DNA of 64,000 bases from Reyranella aquatilis. GTDB lineage: Bacteria > Pseudomonadota > Alphaproteobacteria > Reyranellales > Reyranellaceae. The position numbers were made by a program, and so were the translations under genes. The DNA lies in assembly GCF_020880995.1 (NCBI RefSeq), contig NZ_JAJISD010000007.1, positions 124,001 through 188,000 of the forward strand, written 5' to 3'. Every line of letters starts with the position of its first letter. The first letter of the stretch is position 1. The notes beneath the pieces were generated by a model. The model saw only the letters and a program-made list of their open reading frames with translations. It was not told where the DNA came from and did no database searches. This document shows positions 7,810 through 16,441 of this stretch, one piece after another.

Positions 7810-8340
7810 GTGGCCCGCCTCGTCTTCGGCATGAACCAGTCGCTGGACGGCTATGTCGACCACCTGTCGTTCGGGCCAAGCCCCGCGCTCTTCCGCCACT
7901 TCATCGAGGAGGCCGAGGGGCAGGCCGGCAGTCTCTACGGCCGCACCCTCTACGAGCTGATGCGGTACTGGGACGAGGACCAGCCCGACTGGGACGCCGA
8001 GCGCTACGCCTTCGCGGCGGCGTGGCGCCGGCAACCCAAATGGGTCGTCTCGCGCTCGCTGAAGTCGGTCGGCCCCAACGCCACGCTCATCCGCGACGAT
8101 CTTGAGGGCGCGGTCCGCGCCCTCAAGACCGAACGCGATGGCGAGATCGAGGTCGCCGGCCCGACCCTGGGACAAAGCCTCACCGAGCTCGGCCTGATCG
8201 ACGAGTACCGGATCTACCTGCACCCGGTCGTGCTGGGGCGCGGCACGCCCTACTTCGCCGGACCGCGACCGCCGCTTCGCCTCGTGGCCCACGACCGGAT
8301 CGGCGAGGACGTGCTGAGACTGCGCTACGTCCCGGCCTGA
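7810..8340 (+). CDS. Dihydrofolate reductase-fold (RibD C-terminal-like) protein
   Basis: A 176-residue protein starting at a GTG preceded by GAAAGGAAG. It has the RibD_C/DHFR fold marks: ARLVFGMNQSLDGYVD at the N-terminus, LYGRTLYELM (about 48-57), and near the C-terminus EIEVAGPTLGQSL and DEYRIYLHPVVLGRGTPYF. These proteins are usually NADPH-dependent reductases of uncharacterised substrate. It is not a housekeeping FolA or full-length RibD. It follows the lactonase-like gene by 16 bp, so co-transcription is likely. It converges on ribH2, a riboflavin gene, with a 16-bp gap; that proximity may be coincidental. Confidence 0.85.
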   Translation: MARLVFGMNQSLDGYVDHLSFGPSPALFRHFIEEAEGQAGSLYGRTLYELMRYWDEDQPDWDAERYAFAAAWRRQPKWVVSRSLKSVGPNATLIRDDLEGAVRALKTERDGEIEVAGPTLGQSLTELGLIDEYRIYLHPVVLGRGTPYFAGPRPPLRLVAHDRIGEDVLRLRYVPA

Positions 8341-8356
8341 CCTTCCGGCCGCCGCC

Positions 8357-8806
8357 TCACGCCGCGAGGGCGGCCCGGGACTTTCCGATCATCAGCGCCG
8401 CCCGCGCGGCCTCGCGGCCCTTCTCGACGAAGTGCGCGCGGAAGATCGCGTTGTGATGTTCGGTCTCCTGGTAGTGATGCGGCGTCAGCGAAACCGACAG
8501 GACCGGGACGCCGGTATCCAGGCCGGCGCGCATCAGCCCGTCGACCACGGCCTGGGCGACGAAATCGTGCCGGTAGATGCCGCCATCGACCACGAAGGCG
8601 GCGGCGGCGACGGCGGCGTACTTCCCGGTCGCCGCGAGGTCGCGCGAGAACAGCGGCAGCTCGAAGGCGCCCGGCACGTCGAACACGTCGACCTGCGCGG
8701 CGGGAATCAGTTCGAGGAATCCCTCGAGCGCACGGTCGACGATGTCGGCGTGCCACCTGGCTTTGACGAAGGCATAGCGGGCTTGTGTGTGGCGGGCTTG
8801 TGTCAT
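8357..8806 (-). CDS. ribH: 6,7-dimethyl-8-ribityllumazine synthase, RibH2 type
   Basis: A 149-residue enzyme of riboflavin synthesis. It condenses 5-amino-6-ribitylaminouracil with 3,4-dihydroxy-2-butanone 4-phosphate. Recognisable parts are ARYAFVKARWHADIVDRAL, VPGAFELP (44-51), then FVVDGGIYRHDFVAQAV, where most lumazine synthases have VIRGxTxHFD. The GGIYRH variant is that of the decameric RibH2 type known from Brucella and Mesorhizobium. AAGGAGATTGCC precedes the ATG at 8806. It is a single gene with its own FMN riboswitch, apart from any rib operon, as in those genera. The real housekeeping copy may lie elsewhere. Confidence 0.9.
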   Translation of the reverse strand: MTQARHTQARYAFVKARWHADIVDRALEGFLELIPAAQVDVFDVPGAFELPLFSRDLAATGKYAAVAAAAFVVDGGIYRHDFVAQAVVDGLMRAGLDTGVPVLSVSLTPHHYQETEHHNAIFRAHFVEKGREAARAALMIGKSRAALAA

Positions 8807-8887
8807 GGCAATCTCCTTTGGCGAACGACACGTCACCCAAGGCGATCACGCGCGGACCGGCCGCTCTGCCGAGGCAGCGGGACCCAC

Positions 8888-9024
8888 GTTCTCTTTCATC
8901 CGGACTATGACCGTCGGCTCAGGCCTCGCACCTGATCTGCTGACCCTTCCTCGCGGAAGGCGCTCGCGGGCTCGCGGCTCGCGCCGCATACCGCCGGTAG
9001 GGAGTTTCACCCTGCCCTGAGAAC
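8888..9024 (-). promoter_or_regulatory. FMN riboswitch (RFN element)
   Basis: Read on the minus strand, the leader contains the conserved RFN blocks in order: CAGGGCAGGGTGAAACTCCC, then ACCGGCGGTATG, AGCCCGCGAGCG, GGTCAGCAGATCAGGTG, GAGCCGACGGTCATAGTC and CGGATGAAAGAGAAC. It ends about 80 nt before the ribH2 ATG. The stretch CTGCCTCGGCAG just downstream can form a small hairpin of the expression platform. FMN binding should lower ribH2 expression. Confidence 0.96.
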
Positions 9025-9071
9025 GGCGAAACCCTAGGAGCCGGTTTCCCGGAAGGCAATGCGCTCTCGCA

Positions 9072-9113
9072 TTACTTCTTCTCGACGTTCCACGAGGCGA
9101 GCGCAGGCGAGCG
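9072..9113 (-). pseudogene. 3'-terminal relic of a peptide-binding ABC protein gene
   Basis: The minus strand reads RSPALASWNVEKK then TAA. The intact binding protein at 13102-14682 ends PSPALALWNVEKK then TAA. The last 22 nt of coding sequence are identical, and the amino-acid match continues upstream for about 11 of 13 residues. No reading frame or start remains upstream, where the LysR gene ends at 9126. I read this as the surviving C-terminus of a lost paralogue, left by deletion or rearrangement. Confidence 0.7.
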
Positions 9114-9125
9114 CACCGTGCCTGT

Positions 9126-10082
9126 TCACCTCTTTCCGACGTCGCGCCGCGCCTCCTCGGTGAGCCAGCGACGGTAGAGGTCGACCGCGCGGCCGTTGGC
9201 GCCGCCCCTCCGCGTGACGACATGGAAACCGCGGCCGCTGCGCCGGCGGAAGGTGAAGGGACAGACGAGACTGCCCTCGGCGATTTCCGGCTCAGCGAGC
9301 GCGCGCATGCCGATGGCCACGCCGATTCCTTCGGCCGCGGCCTGGAAGCTGAGGTTCAGCGTCTCGAACTCCGGGCCACGGCCGGGATCGACCGCCTGCA
9401 GGGCGCGCGCCAGCGCCGGGCTGACCGGCGAACGGGCGAAGGCATCGAGCCACTGGCGCCATTCGGCAGGCAGCGGCCGCGAATGGATCAGCACCTGCCG
9501 CGCCAGCCGTTCGACGCGTTGCAGTTCGCTGCGGCAGCCGTCGAACACGCCGGGCGCGCTGACGGCCACGATCTCGATGTCGAGCAGCTTCTCGCAGACC
9601 GTGCCCGCCGGCGGCGCGGCAAGATCGGCCTCCGCGCCGAGCCTGATCGCAATGTCGGTACCGTCGTCGCGATGGAAATCGACATCGGTGAGCGACGTCG
9701 CGATCTGGACGTCGATCTCGGGATGGCGGTCGAAGAAGCGGCTCCAGCGCGGCAGCAGCCAGCGCGCCGCGAAGGTCGGATAGCAGGCGACGACGATGCG
9801 GTTGGGATTGCGACTGCCCACCAACCGGCGCGTCGCGGCCTCGACCGCGGTCAGCGGCCCCGAGACGTCGCGCAGATAGAGCTCGCCCTGTGGCGTCAGC
9901 ACCAGCCCGTGCGCGGTGCGTTCCAGCAGGCGCACCCCCAGATGCTCCTCGAGCTTGCGCACCAGCCGGCTGACCGCACCCGCGGTCACGCCGAGCCGCT
10001 GGGCTGCGCGAGAGAAACTCAATTCTTGGCCGGCCTGAACAAAACTCCTCAGGCCATTCAGTGGCGGCAAATCGTCGGGCAT
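9126..10082 (-). CDS. LysR-family transcriptional regulator (GcvA-like)
   Basis: A 318-residue regulator. The winged HTH occupies about residues 8-65: LRSFVQAGQELSFSRAAQRL, then GVTAGAVSRLVRKLEEHLGV and LTPQGE. A two-lobed LysR effector domain follows (VACYPTFAARWLLPRW, a GcvA-group signature). It is divergent from the AidB-like acyl-CoA dehydrogenase/Bug operon starting at 10189, which it probably controls in response to that pathway's substrate. A palindrome lies just before its start, suggesting autoregulation. Confidence 0.92.
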   Translation of the reverse strand: MPDDLPPLNGLRSFVQAGQELSFSRAAQRLGVTAGAVSRLVRKLEEHLGVRLLERTAHGLVLTPQGELYLRDVSGPLTAVEAATRRLVGSRNPNRIVVACYPTFAARWLLPRWSRFFDRHPEIDVQIATSLTDVDFHRDDGTDIAIRLGAEADLAAPPAGTVCEKLLDIEIVAVSAPGVFDGCRSELQRVERLARQVLIHSRPLPAEWRQWLDAFARSPVSPALARALQAVDPGRGPEFETLNLSFQAAAEGIGVAIGMRALAEPEIAEGSLVCPFTFRRRSGRGFHVVTRRGGANGRAVDLYRRWLTEEARRDVGKR

Positions 10083-10090
10083 GCGGAAGG

Positions 10091-10119
10091 CCTGTTTTGA
10101 TCAAAATTCAAAATACAGG
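10091..10119. promoter_or_regulatory. Inverted repeat in the LysR/acyl-CoA dehydrogenase gap
   Basis: This AT-rich stretch contains the perfect 12-bp palindrome TTTTGATCAAAA (10095-10106). It is nested in a larger imperfect repeat, CCTGTTTTGA (10091-10100) against TCAAAATACAGG (10108-10119). It lies 9 bp upstream of the lysR start codon and about 70 bp upstream of the acyl-CoA dehydrogenase gene. It is a likely operator for the divergent LysR regulator. Confidence 0.5.
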
Positions 10120-10188
10120 CCGATTTAATCGTTTGCCCGCGCGACCGTCCAGCGGCGAGTGTTCCGCAAAACAGCCTTGGAGGAACGC

Positions 10189-11985
10189 ATGGACACGCAC
10201 CTGACCGCGCAATCTCAGCCGCGCGGAGCGACCGCACGGCGCGGGTCCGACCATGTCGGCGGCGACAGCCGCGAACTCAATTTCTTCCAGGCGGATGCCG
10301 GCCTGCGGGATCTTCTCCGCCTTTATCTCAGCGCCGACGAGCAGGTGCATTTCTGGCCGCACTTCGACCGGCTCGGCCGGCTGGCCGGCGGCGACCTCGA
10401 TCGCTGGGCCGATCAGGCCGACAAGCATCCGCCGGTGCTGCACAACCGCGACCGCTTTGGCCGCGACGTGCAATGGATCGAGCATCATCCCGCCTACCAC
10501 GAGATGGAGAAGGTGGGCTTCCACGAGTTCGGCCTGCACGCCGCACCGCACCGGCCGATCCTCGGCTGGCCGACCGGCGTCTCGCCGATGGTCAAGTTCA
10601 CGCTGCATTATCTCTTCTCGCAGGCCGAGTTCGGCCTGATGTGCCCGCTCGCCGTCACCGAGCTCGCGGCCATGCTGGTGCTGCGCTACGGCTCCGAGGA
10701 GCTGCGCGAGAAGTACGGCCGGCGCATGATCTCCCTCGATCCCGCCGAACTGATGCAGGGCGCGCAGTTCATGACGGAGAAGGCGGGCGGCTCGGACGTC
10801 GGCGCCAACGAGCTTCGCGCCGTGCCCGACGGTCGCCACTGGCGCCTGCACGGCGAGAAGTGGTTCTGCTCCAACGCCGGCTGCGACGTCGCGGTCCTGC
10901 TGGCGCGGATCGACGGCGACCCGCCGGGAACCGCCGGCCTCACCGCCTTCGTGGTGCCGCGCGACCTCGACGACGGTTCGCGCAACGCCTATCGCATCGA
11001 GCGCCTCAAGGACAAGCTGGGCAGCAAATCGCTGGCGAGCGGCGAGATCACCTACAACGGCGCGCTGGCCTACATGCTCGGCGAGCGCCGCCAGGGCATC
11101 AAGATCCTGCTCGACCAGGTCAACATGTCGAGGCTCTCGCACGGCATGCGGGCAGCGGCGACGATGCGGCGCGCCTGGCACGAATCGCTGGCCTTCGCCC
11201 GCTCGCGGATCTTGTTCGGCCAGCCCGCCCTGCGCCAGCCGCTGATGCGGCGACAGCTGCTGCAGGTGCTGATTCCGACGGAGCAGGCGCTTTCGACGTC
11301 GTGCTACGGCGCCGACGTGCTGCGGCGCGGCGAGGAAGGTTCGAACACCGCCGCGCAGCTCCTGCGCCTGATCACGCCCGTCATCAAGATGCGCAGCAAT
11401 CGCGACAACGTGCGGGCGACGGCCAAGGCCATCGAGATCCGCGGCGGCAACGGGGTGATCGAGGACTGGGTCAACTCCCGCCTGCTGCGCGATTCCTTCA
11501 TCCCCGTCCTGTGGGAAGGCACGAGCATCATCAACTCGATCGACGTCGTGCGCCGTGCGATCGGCAAATCGCAGGCGCAGGGCGCACTGCGCACCGAGCT
11601 TCAGCGGCTGCTGGCGGAAGCCGAAGGCGTGCCGGCTTCCTACCGCGACCGTCTCGCCGCGCTTTGCGACAGGGCGGTCGATTATGCCGAGCGCATCGCC
11701 GCCGACTCCGGGGGAGAGAAGCACGCGCGGCTCGCCACCAGCGCGCTCTATCATGCCCTGTCGGCCGTGCTGCTGGCCTGGGAAGGCGACCGCATCGGCC
11801 GCGACGGCGGCGATGCCCGCCGTCTCCTGATGTCGCGCTTCGTCGTGGAGCACCGTCTCGATCCGCAGCCGGCGCTGACGGTGCCCTCCGATGCCTGGGA
11901 GGACGAAGCCGCGGAGTGGTTGCTGGACGACGCGCCGGTACCGCTCGAGCGCGCGGCCGCCCTCGTCGCAAGCGCGACCCGCTGA
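10189..11985 (+). CDS. AidB-like acyl-CoA dehydrogenase
   Basis: A 598-residue flavoprotein starting at the ATG after TTGGAGG. FMTEKAGGSDVGANELRAV, KWFCSNAGCDV, GSKSLASGEITYNGALAYM and PVLWEGTSIINSIDVVRRAI are the FAD-binding and active-site segments of the acyl-CoA dehydrogenase superfamily. The MTEK.GGSDV form and the extra-long C-terminal helical region are typical of the AidB/FadE-like branch. It probably dehydrogenates or protects against an acyl thioester. A Bug-type binding protein follows 25 bp downstream behind AGGAGG, and a LysR regulator diverges upstream, so a carboxylate uptake/degradation unit is likely. The substrate is unknown. Confidence 0.88.
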   Translation: MDTHLTAQSQPRGATARRGSDHVGGDSRELNFFQADAGLRDLLRLYLSADEQVHFWPHFDRLGRLAGGDLDRWADQADKHPPVLHNRDRFGRDVQWIEHHPAYHEMEKVGFHEFGLHAAPHRPILGWPTGVSPMVKFTLHYLFSQAEFGLMCPLAVTELAAMLVLRYGSEELREKYGRRMISLDPAELMQGAQFMTEKAGGSDVGANELRAVPDGRHWRLHGEKWFCSNAGCDVAVLLARIDGDPPGTAGLTAFVVPRDLDDGSRNAYRIERLKDKLGSKSLASGEITYNGALAYMLGERRQGIKILLDQVNMSRLSHGMRAAATMRRAWHESLAFARSRILFGQPALRQPLMRRQLLQVLIPTEQALSTSCYGADVLRRGEEGSNTAAQLLRLITPVIKMRSNRDNVRATAKAIEIRGGNGVIEDWVNSRLLRDSFIPVLWEGTSIINSIDVVRRAIGKSQAQGALRTELQRLLAEAEGVPASYRDRLAALCDRAVDYAERIAADSGGEKHARLATSALYHALSAVLLAWEGDRIGRDGGDARRLLMSRFVVEHRLDPQPALTVPSDAWEDEAAEWLLDDAPVPLERAAALVASATR

Positions 11986-12010
11986 GGCGTCCGACCAACA
12001 GGAGGAAACA

Positions 12011-12991
12011 GTGAAGAAGACAGTATCGCTGCTGCTCGCCCTCGCCCTGTCGATCCCGTGCATGATGGCGGGCCAGGCCGAGGCACAGACCTATCCGGAC
12101 CGGCCGGTGCGCCTGATCGTGCCGTTCCCGCCGGGCGGCGCGACCGACGTGAACGCCCGCATCCTCGCCGCCGAACTGACCGCACTTCTCAAGCAGCCGT
12201 TCGTCATCGACAACCGTCCCGGCGCGTCGGGCACGATCGGCATCGATCTGGTGGCGAAGGCTCCGCCAGACGGCTACACGCTGGGCGTGAGCGGCGTCGG
12301 GCCGACCGCGATCCTGCCGATCATCGATCCCAAGCTGCCCTACAACCCCGCGCGCGACCTCGAGATCGTGGCGGGCCTCGGTCGCATCGACTTCGTGCTG
12401 GTGGCGCGCCCCGGCCTGCCGGTCGCCAATCTTCCGGAACTCGTTGCCTATGCGAAGGCCAATCCCGGCAAGGTGACCTATGCGACGGCGGGCGTCGCGG
12501 GTCCCCAGCAACTGCAGATCGAGCACCTCTCCCTGTTGGCGGGCATGAAGCTCTTCCTGGTGCCCTTCCCCGGCGACAGCCAGGCGACCGCGGCGGTGGT
12601 CGCGGGCGACGTCGACATCGCGCTGATGGGCATCGCCACCGGCATCGGGCTGGTGAAGGCCGGCAAGGTGAAGGCCCTCGCAATGGCCGGCAGCGAGCGC
12701 AGTCCGACCCTGCCCGAGGTTGCTACCGCAGCCGAGCAGACCGGCTTCACGGAGTTTACCGGCTACACCTGGAACCTCCTGGTGGCACCCAAGGGCACGC
12801 CCGCCGCCGTCATCGCCCGGCTGAACGAAGCGATCGCCGAGGCCGCCGGCAAGCCGGAAGTCCAGGCCAAGCTGGAAGCCCTTGGCATCCGCCCCCTCGG
12901 CGGCAGTGCCGCGGCGGTCACCGAGTTCGTCGCCCGCGAGACGGAGAAGAACCGTCGGGTGATCGAGGTGACCGGCATCCGTCGCGAGTAG
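12011..12991 (+). CDS. Bug/TctC-family solute-binding protein
   Basis: A 326-residue periplasmic protein starting at GTG after AGGAGGAAACA. KKTVSLLLALALSIPCMMAG is a Sec signal ending AEA-QT. The mature protein starts YPDRPVRLIVPFPPGGATDV and shows the Bug features NRPGASGTIGIDLVAK, PPDGYTLGV, PGKVTYATAGVAGPQQL and VATAAEQTGF. It forms an operon with the acyl-CoA dehydrogenase upstream and ends at a clear hairpin terminator. It is the second Bug protein here without TctAB partners. The ligand is probably the acid or precursor consumed by the adjacent dehydrogenase (inference). Confidence 0.92.
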   Translation: MKKTVSLLLALALSIPCMMAGQAEAQTYPDRPVRLIVPFPPGGATDVNARILAAELTALLKQPFVIDNRPGASGTIGIDLVAKAPPDGYTLGVSGVGPTAILPIIDPKLPYNPARDLEIVAGLGRIDFVLVARPGLPVANLPELVAYAKANPGKVTYATAGVAGPQQLQIEHLSLLAGMKLFLVPFPGDSQATAAVVAGDVDIALMGIATGIGLVKAGKVKALAMAGSERSPTLPEVATAAEQTGFTEFTGYTWNLLVAPKGTPAAVIARLNEAIAEAAGKPEVQAKLEALGIRPLGGSAAAVTEFVARETEKNRRVIEVTGIRRE

Positions 12992-13053
12992 ATCCCGCGG
13001 CACCCGTTCATCGCCTCTGCGCCGGACGCGGTGCCGTCGCGGACGCGAGAGGG

Positions 13054-13080
13054 GGGCCTTCGCCTGGGGAGCGAAGGCCC
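13054..13080 (+). terminator. Intrinsic terminator after the Bug gene
   Basis: GGGCCTTCGC (13054-13063), loop CTGGGGA, then GCGAAGGCCC (13071-13080), followed by TTCGTCTTCT. A perfect 10-bp stem plus a T-rich tail fits a Rho-independent terminator for the plus-strand operon. It stands 21 bp before the end of the convergent peptide-binding gene. Confidence 0.8.
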
Positions 13081-13101
13081 TTCGTCTTCTGGAGGTTCGT
13101 G

Positions 13102-14682
13102 TTACTTCTTCTCGACGTTCCACAGCGCCAGCGCCGGCGAGGGCAGCAGGCCCGACGCCTTGCGACCGACCGCCGTGGGGGTCGTGAACTGGCCGAGCGG
13201 CGCATGCGTGGGATACTCGGCGGCGCGGGCCTGGACCTGCGCGGCGATCTCCTTCTGCTTCGCCGGATCGGTCTCCTTGGCGTAGGCGTCGCGCAGCTTC
13301 TCCAGCTCCGGGTCGCACGGCCAGCCGAACGTCGCCTTGTCGCAGGAGGCGTTGAGGAAGGCGGCGGCCACCGGGTCGAGCACGTCGACGGCGGCCCAGG
13401 ACGTGAAGAACGCGCTCCAGCCACCCGCGTTCAGCGGATCCTTCTTGGCGCGGCGGCCGACCAGCGTCTGCCAGTCCATCGACTGCAGGTCGACCTTGAA
13501 GCCGGCCTTCTCGAGCTGCGGCTTGGCCACGGTGGCAAGGTTGTTGTGCCCGGCAATGTCGGTCTGGTGCATCAGCACGACCGGCGTGCCGTCATAGCCC
13601 GCCTCGGTCAGGAGCTGCTTCGCCTTGGCGGCGTTGCCCGAAAGCTTGTCTTCCCAGCCCTTCGTCGTCTCGCTCGGCGAGCCGCAGGGGAACAGCGACT
13701 TGCACTCCTTGTAGAACTCGGGATTGCCGACATTGGCGTCGAGGAAATCCTTCTGGTTCAGGGCGTAGAGCACGGCCTGCCGGACCTTGGCGTTGTCGAA
13801 CGGCTTGTGCAGCACGTTGAAGCGCATCGAATACTGGCGGCCGGCCTGGTTCACGACCTGGACCTTGATGCCCTTCTCCTTCTGGATCAGCGGCAGCAGG
13901 TCGGGCGGCACGATCTCGATCATGTCGACTTCGTCGTTCAGCAGCGCGTTGACCTGCGTTTGCGCGTCCGGGATCCAGACCCATTCGACGCGATCGACCT
14001 TGGCGACCTTGCCACCCGAAAGGCCGGCCGACGGTTCGGCGCGCGGCTTGTAGTTCGTGTTCCTGACGTAGACCGCCTTCTCGCCGGGCTTCCACTCGTC
14101 CTTCTTGAAGATGAACGGGCCGGAGCCGGTGGCGTCGGTGATCTGCGTATTGGGATCAGTCTCGGCGACCCGCTTCGGCATCATGAACGGCACGTTGGAG
14201 CCGGGCTTGCCCAGCGTGTTGAGCACCAGGCCGTAGGGCTCCTTCAGCACCATCTTGATGGTCTTGTCGTCGGGCGCCGACAGCTCGGACACGAAGGACA
14301 TCAGCTTCTGGCCCATCGCATCCTTGGCGCCCCAGCGCTTCAGCGAGGCGACGCAATCCTCGGCCGTCACCGGCTTGCCGTCATGCCAGGCGAGCCCGTC
14401 GCGCAGGGTGAAGGTCCAGGTGAGCTTGTCGGGCGAGACGTCCCACTTCTCGACCATCTGCGGCTTGACCTGCAGCTTGTCGTCGAGCGCGAACAGCGTG
14501 TCGTAGACCAGATAGCCGTGATGCTGGGTGATCAGCGCCGTCGTCCAGATCGGATCGATGATCTTGAGGTCCGAATGCAGTGCCACCTTGAGCGCGGGCT
14601 GCGCGGACGCAGGCGCGGCAAACGGCACCACCGCGGCCGCGGCGGCGAGCGCGCAGATGAAACGACGAGCGATGTTCCGCAT
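13102..14682 (-). CDS. ABC transporter substrate-binding protein, family 5 (dipeptide/oligopeptide type)
   Basis: A 526-residue periplasmic protein. RRFICALAAAAAVVPFAAPA plus SAQ is a Sec signal. The mature chain has the SBP_bac_5 layout: VSPDKLTWTFTLRDGLAWHDGKP (family signature around residue 90, 'W.F.LR.G..WHDG.P'), ATGSGPFIFKKDEWKPGEKAV and KVRQAVLYALNQKDFL. It delivers peptides, opines or other organic ligands to an ABC permease. No permease or ATPase gene adjoins it, so it is an orphan. A second copy of its extreme C-terminus survives as a relic at 9072-9113. Confidence 0.92.
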   Translation of the reverse strand: MRNIARRFICALAAAAAVVPFAAPASAQPALKVALHSDLKIIDPIWTTALITQHHGYLVYDTLFALDDKLQVKPQMVEKWDVSPDKLTWTFTLRDGLAWHDGKPVTAEDCVASLKRWGAKDAMGQKLMSFVSELSAPDDKTIKMVLKEPYGLVLNTLGKPGSNVPFMMPKRVAETDPNTQITDATGSGPFIFKKDEWKPGEKAVYVRNTNYKPRAEPSAGLSGGKVAKVDRVEWVWIPDAQTQVNALLNDEVDMIEIVPPDLLPLIQKEKGIKVQVVNQAGRQYSMRFNVLHKPFDNAKVRQAVLYALNQKDFLDANVGNPEFYKECKSLFPCGSPSETTKGWEDKLSGNAAKAKQLLTEAGYDGTPVVLMHQTDIAGHNNLATVAKPQLEKAGFKVDLQSMDWQTLVGRRAKKDPLNAGGWSAFFTSWAAVDVLDPVAAAFLNASCDKATFGWPCDPELEKLRDAYAKETDPAKQKEIAAQVQARAAEYPTHAPLGQFTTPTAVGRKASGLLPSPALALWNVEKK

Positions 14683-14769
14683 GAAAACTCCTTACCCTTG
14701 CCTTCCCCGGCGGCCGGACAATAGAGGTTGCGGCCGACGGGCGCGATGCCCTGACGGCTCAATCAATCG

Positions 14770-15954
14770 TCAGTCGCCCTGCGCGATGTCGAGAAGCGCC
14801 TGCCGATCCACCAGCTTGACGCGCGGCCGTCCCTGGGCGGCGCCGGCGGCGACCTCCGCCTTGTCGATACGGCGCCAGCCCTCGGCGTCGACGGCGAGCG
14901 GCAGGATGTCGGGGCCGCTCTTGGGATCGCGGTCCTCGAGCCAGGCGATCACTTCCTTGGCCACCGCATGGCTGTCGGCGCGGTTGGTCGGGATGGTGCC
15001 GCTCGGGCCGCGACGCGCCCAGCCCACGGCGAAGACACTGTCCGCCTCAGGAAAGGCCTCGCCGGTATAGCCGATGCAGGTGACGACGAGGTCGGCGGGG
15101 ACGGTTCCGGTCGACAGGTCGACCTCGCCCGGACGGATCGCCTTGGGCGTCTCGTGGAAGCGGAAATGAACCGTCACCGGCTTCTCCCCCGGCTTGTGAG
15201 CGGCGAAGCCTTTCAGCGTCTCGATGTTCTTGGCCTTGCGCAGCCTCTCCGGTGTGGGATCGGCGGCCGGCGCCACGGCGTCCAGCACGCTCGCATCGGC
15301 GACCGCGACGGCGCGTGCCAGGCGGCCCATCTCGGCCAGTTCGTTGGGGGTAAAGGAGGCCTGTTCGGCGCCGCGCCGGCCGATCACCTGGATGTCCTTG
15401 AGCGGCGCGGCCGCGATCGCCGCAGCCGCCTCGGGCACGATGTCGGACTTGACCATCTCGTCCGGCGTCTTGGCCAGCAGGCGCGCCACATCGAGGGCGA
15501 CATTGCCGTTGCCGATGACGGCCACCGACTTCACGGCCGACAGATCGGGTCCCTCGCGGAAATCGGGATGCCCGTTCAGCCAGGCCACGAAGCGCCACGA
15601 GCCCCAGACATGCGGCAGGTCCTCGCCCGGAATGCCGAGCCTGCGGTCGATCACCATGCCGGTGGCGACGACCACGGCGTCGTAGGACTCGACGAGTTCC
15701 TCCCAGGTGAGGTCTCGGCCGATGTCGAGATTGCCCGCGAATCGCAGGTCGGGCTGGTCGAGCAGCTTGTCGAACTGCCGCACCACGGCCTTGGTGCCCT
15801 GGTGGTCGGGGGCGACGCCGGCCCGGACGAGCCCGTAGGGGGTCGGCAGGCGGTCGATGATGTCGATGCGGAGGTCCGGCCGGCCGCGCAGCAGCCCGTC
15901 CGCGGCGTAGAAACCGGAAGGTCCGGCGCCGACGATGGCAACCCTGTGAGTCAT
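14770..15954 (-). CDS. Ferredoxin/adrenodoxin-type NADP+ reductase (FprA-like)
   Basis: A 394-residue FAD enzyme. The FAD-binding [15 protein letters not shown] is at residues 5-19, the [19 protein letters not shown] segment is diagnostic of adrenodoxin reductases, the NADP-binding [15 protein letters not shown] lies mid-chain, and [18 protein letters not shown] is the C-terminal FAD contact. The family moves electrons between NADPH and ferredoxins. The ATG at 15954 places the first glycine motif correctly. It is divergent from queF with a 28-bp gap; supply of electrons to QueG's iron-sulfur clusters is a possible but unproven link. Confidence 0.92.
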   Translation of the reverse strand: MTHRVAIVGAGPSGFYAADGLLRGRPDLRIDIIDRLPTPYGLVRAGVAPDHQGTKAVVRQFDKLLDQPDLRFAGNLDIGRDLTWEELVESYDAVVVATGMVIDRRLGIPGEDLPHVWGSWRFVAWLNGHPDFREGPDLSAVKSVAVIGNGNVALDVARLLAKTPDEMVKSDIVPEAAAAIAAAPLKDIQVIGRRGAEQASFTPNELAEMGRLARAVAVADASVLDAVAPAADPTPERLRKAKNIETLKGFAAHKPGEKPVTVHFRFHETPKAIRPGEVDLSTGTVPADLVVTCIGYTGEAFPEADSVFAVGWARRGPSGTIPTNRADSHAVAKEVIAWLEDRDPKSGPDILPLAVDAEGWRRIDKAEVAAGAAQGRPRVKLVDRQALLDIAQGD

Positions 15955-15982
15955 GGAGGCCCGCTTAGCATATGATGGGCGG

Positions 15983-16441
15983 ATGGCTAAATACGCAAAA
16001 CTCCGACAGCTCGGGCACGAGACGCCCGTCCCCGCCTCGCCCGCCGAGGCCCTTCTCGAGACGGTGCCCAATCCGCATCCGGGCACGCTCTATCTCGCGC
16101 GCTTCATGCAGCCCGAGTTCACCTCGCTCTGCCCGGTGACCGGCCAGCCCGATTTCGCGCACCTCGTGATCGACTACGTGCCGCGGGCCAAGCTGGTGGA
16201 GAGCAAGTCGCTGAAGCTCTATCTCAACAGCTTCCGCAACGAGGCCTCCTTCCACGAGGACTGCACCGTGGGCATCGGCAAGCGGCTGGTGAAGGAACTG
16301 TCGCCGCGCTGGCTCAGGATCGCGGGCTACTGGTATCCGCGCGGCGGCATGCCGATCGACGTCTTCTGGCAGACCGCCGCGCCGCCCAAGGGCCTGTGGC
16401 TGCCGGACACCGGCGTCGCGTCCTATCGCGGCCGGGGATAG
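15983..16441 (+). CDS. queF: NADPH-dependent 7-cyano-7-deazaguanine reductase
   Basis: A 152-residue cytosolic enzyme that reduces preQ0 to preQ1 in queuosine synthesis. The nucleophile is C50 in [12 protein letters not shown], with D57 as acid. [13 protein letters not shown] (from E74) is the NADPH/QueF motif, and FHEDC (H91, E92) binds the substrate. The size is that of the short, single-domain QueF subfamily. The start is MAKYAKL at 15983, shortly after the divergent fprA-like gene. Its TAG overlaps the GTG of queG by one base, so the two modification genes are translationally coupled. Confidence 0.95.
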   Translation: MAKYAKLRQLGHETPVPASPAEALLETVPNPHPGTLYLARFMQPEFTSLCPVTGQPDFAHLVIDYVPRAKLVESKSLKLYLNSFRNEASFHEDCTVGIGKRLVKELSPRWLRIAGYWYPRGGMPIDVFWQTAAPPKGLWLPDTGVASYRGRG

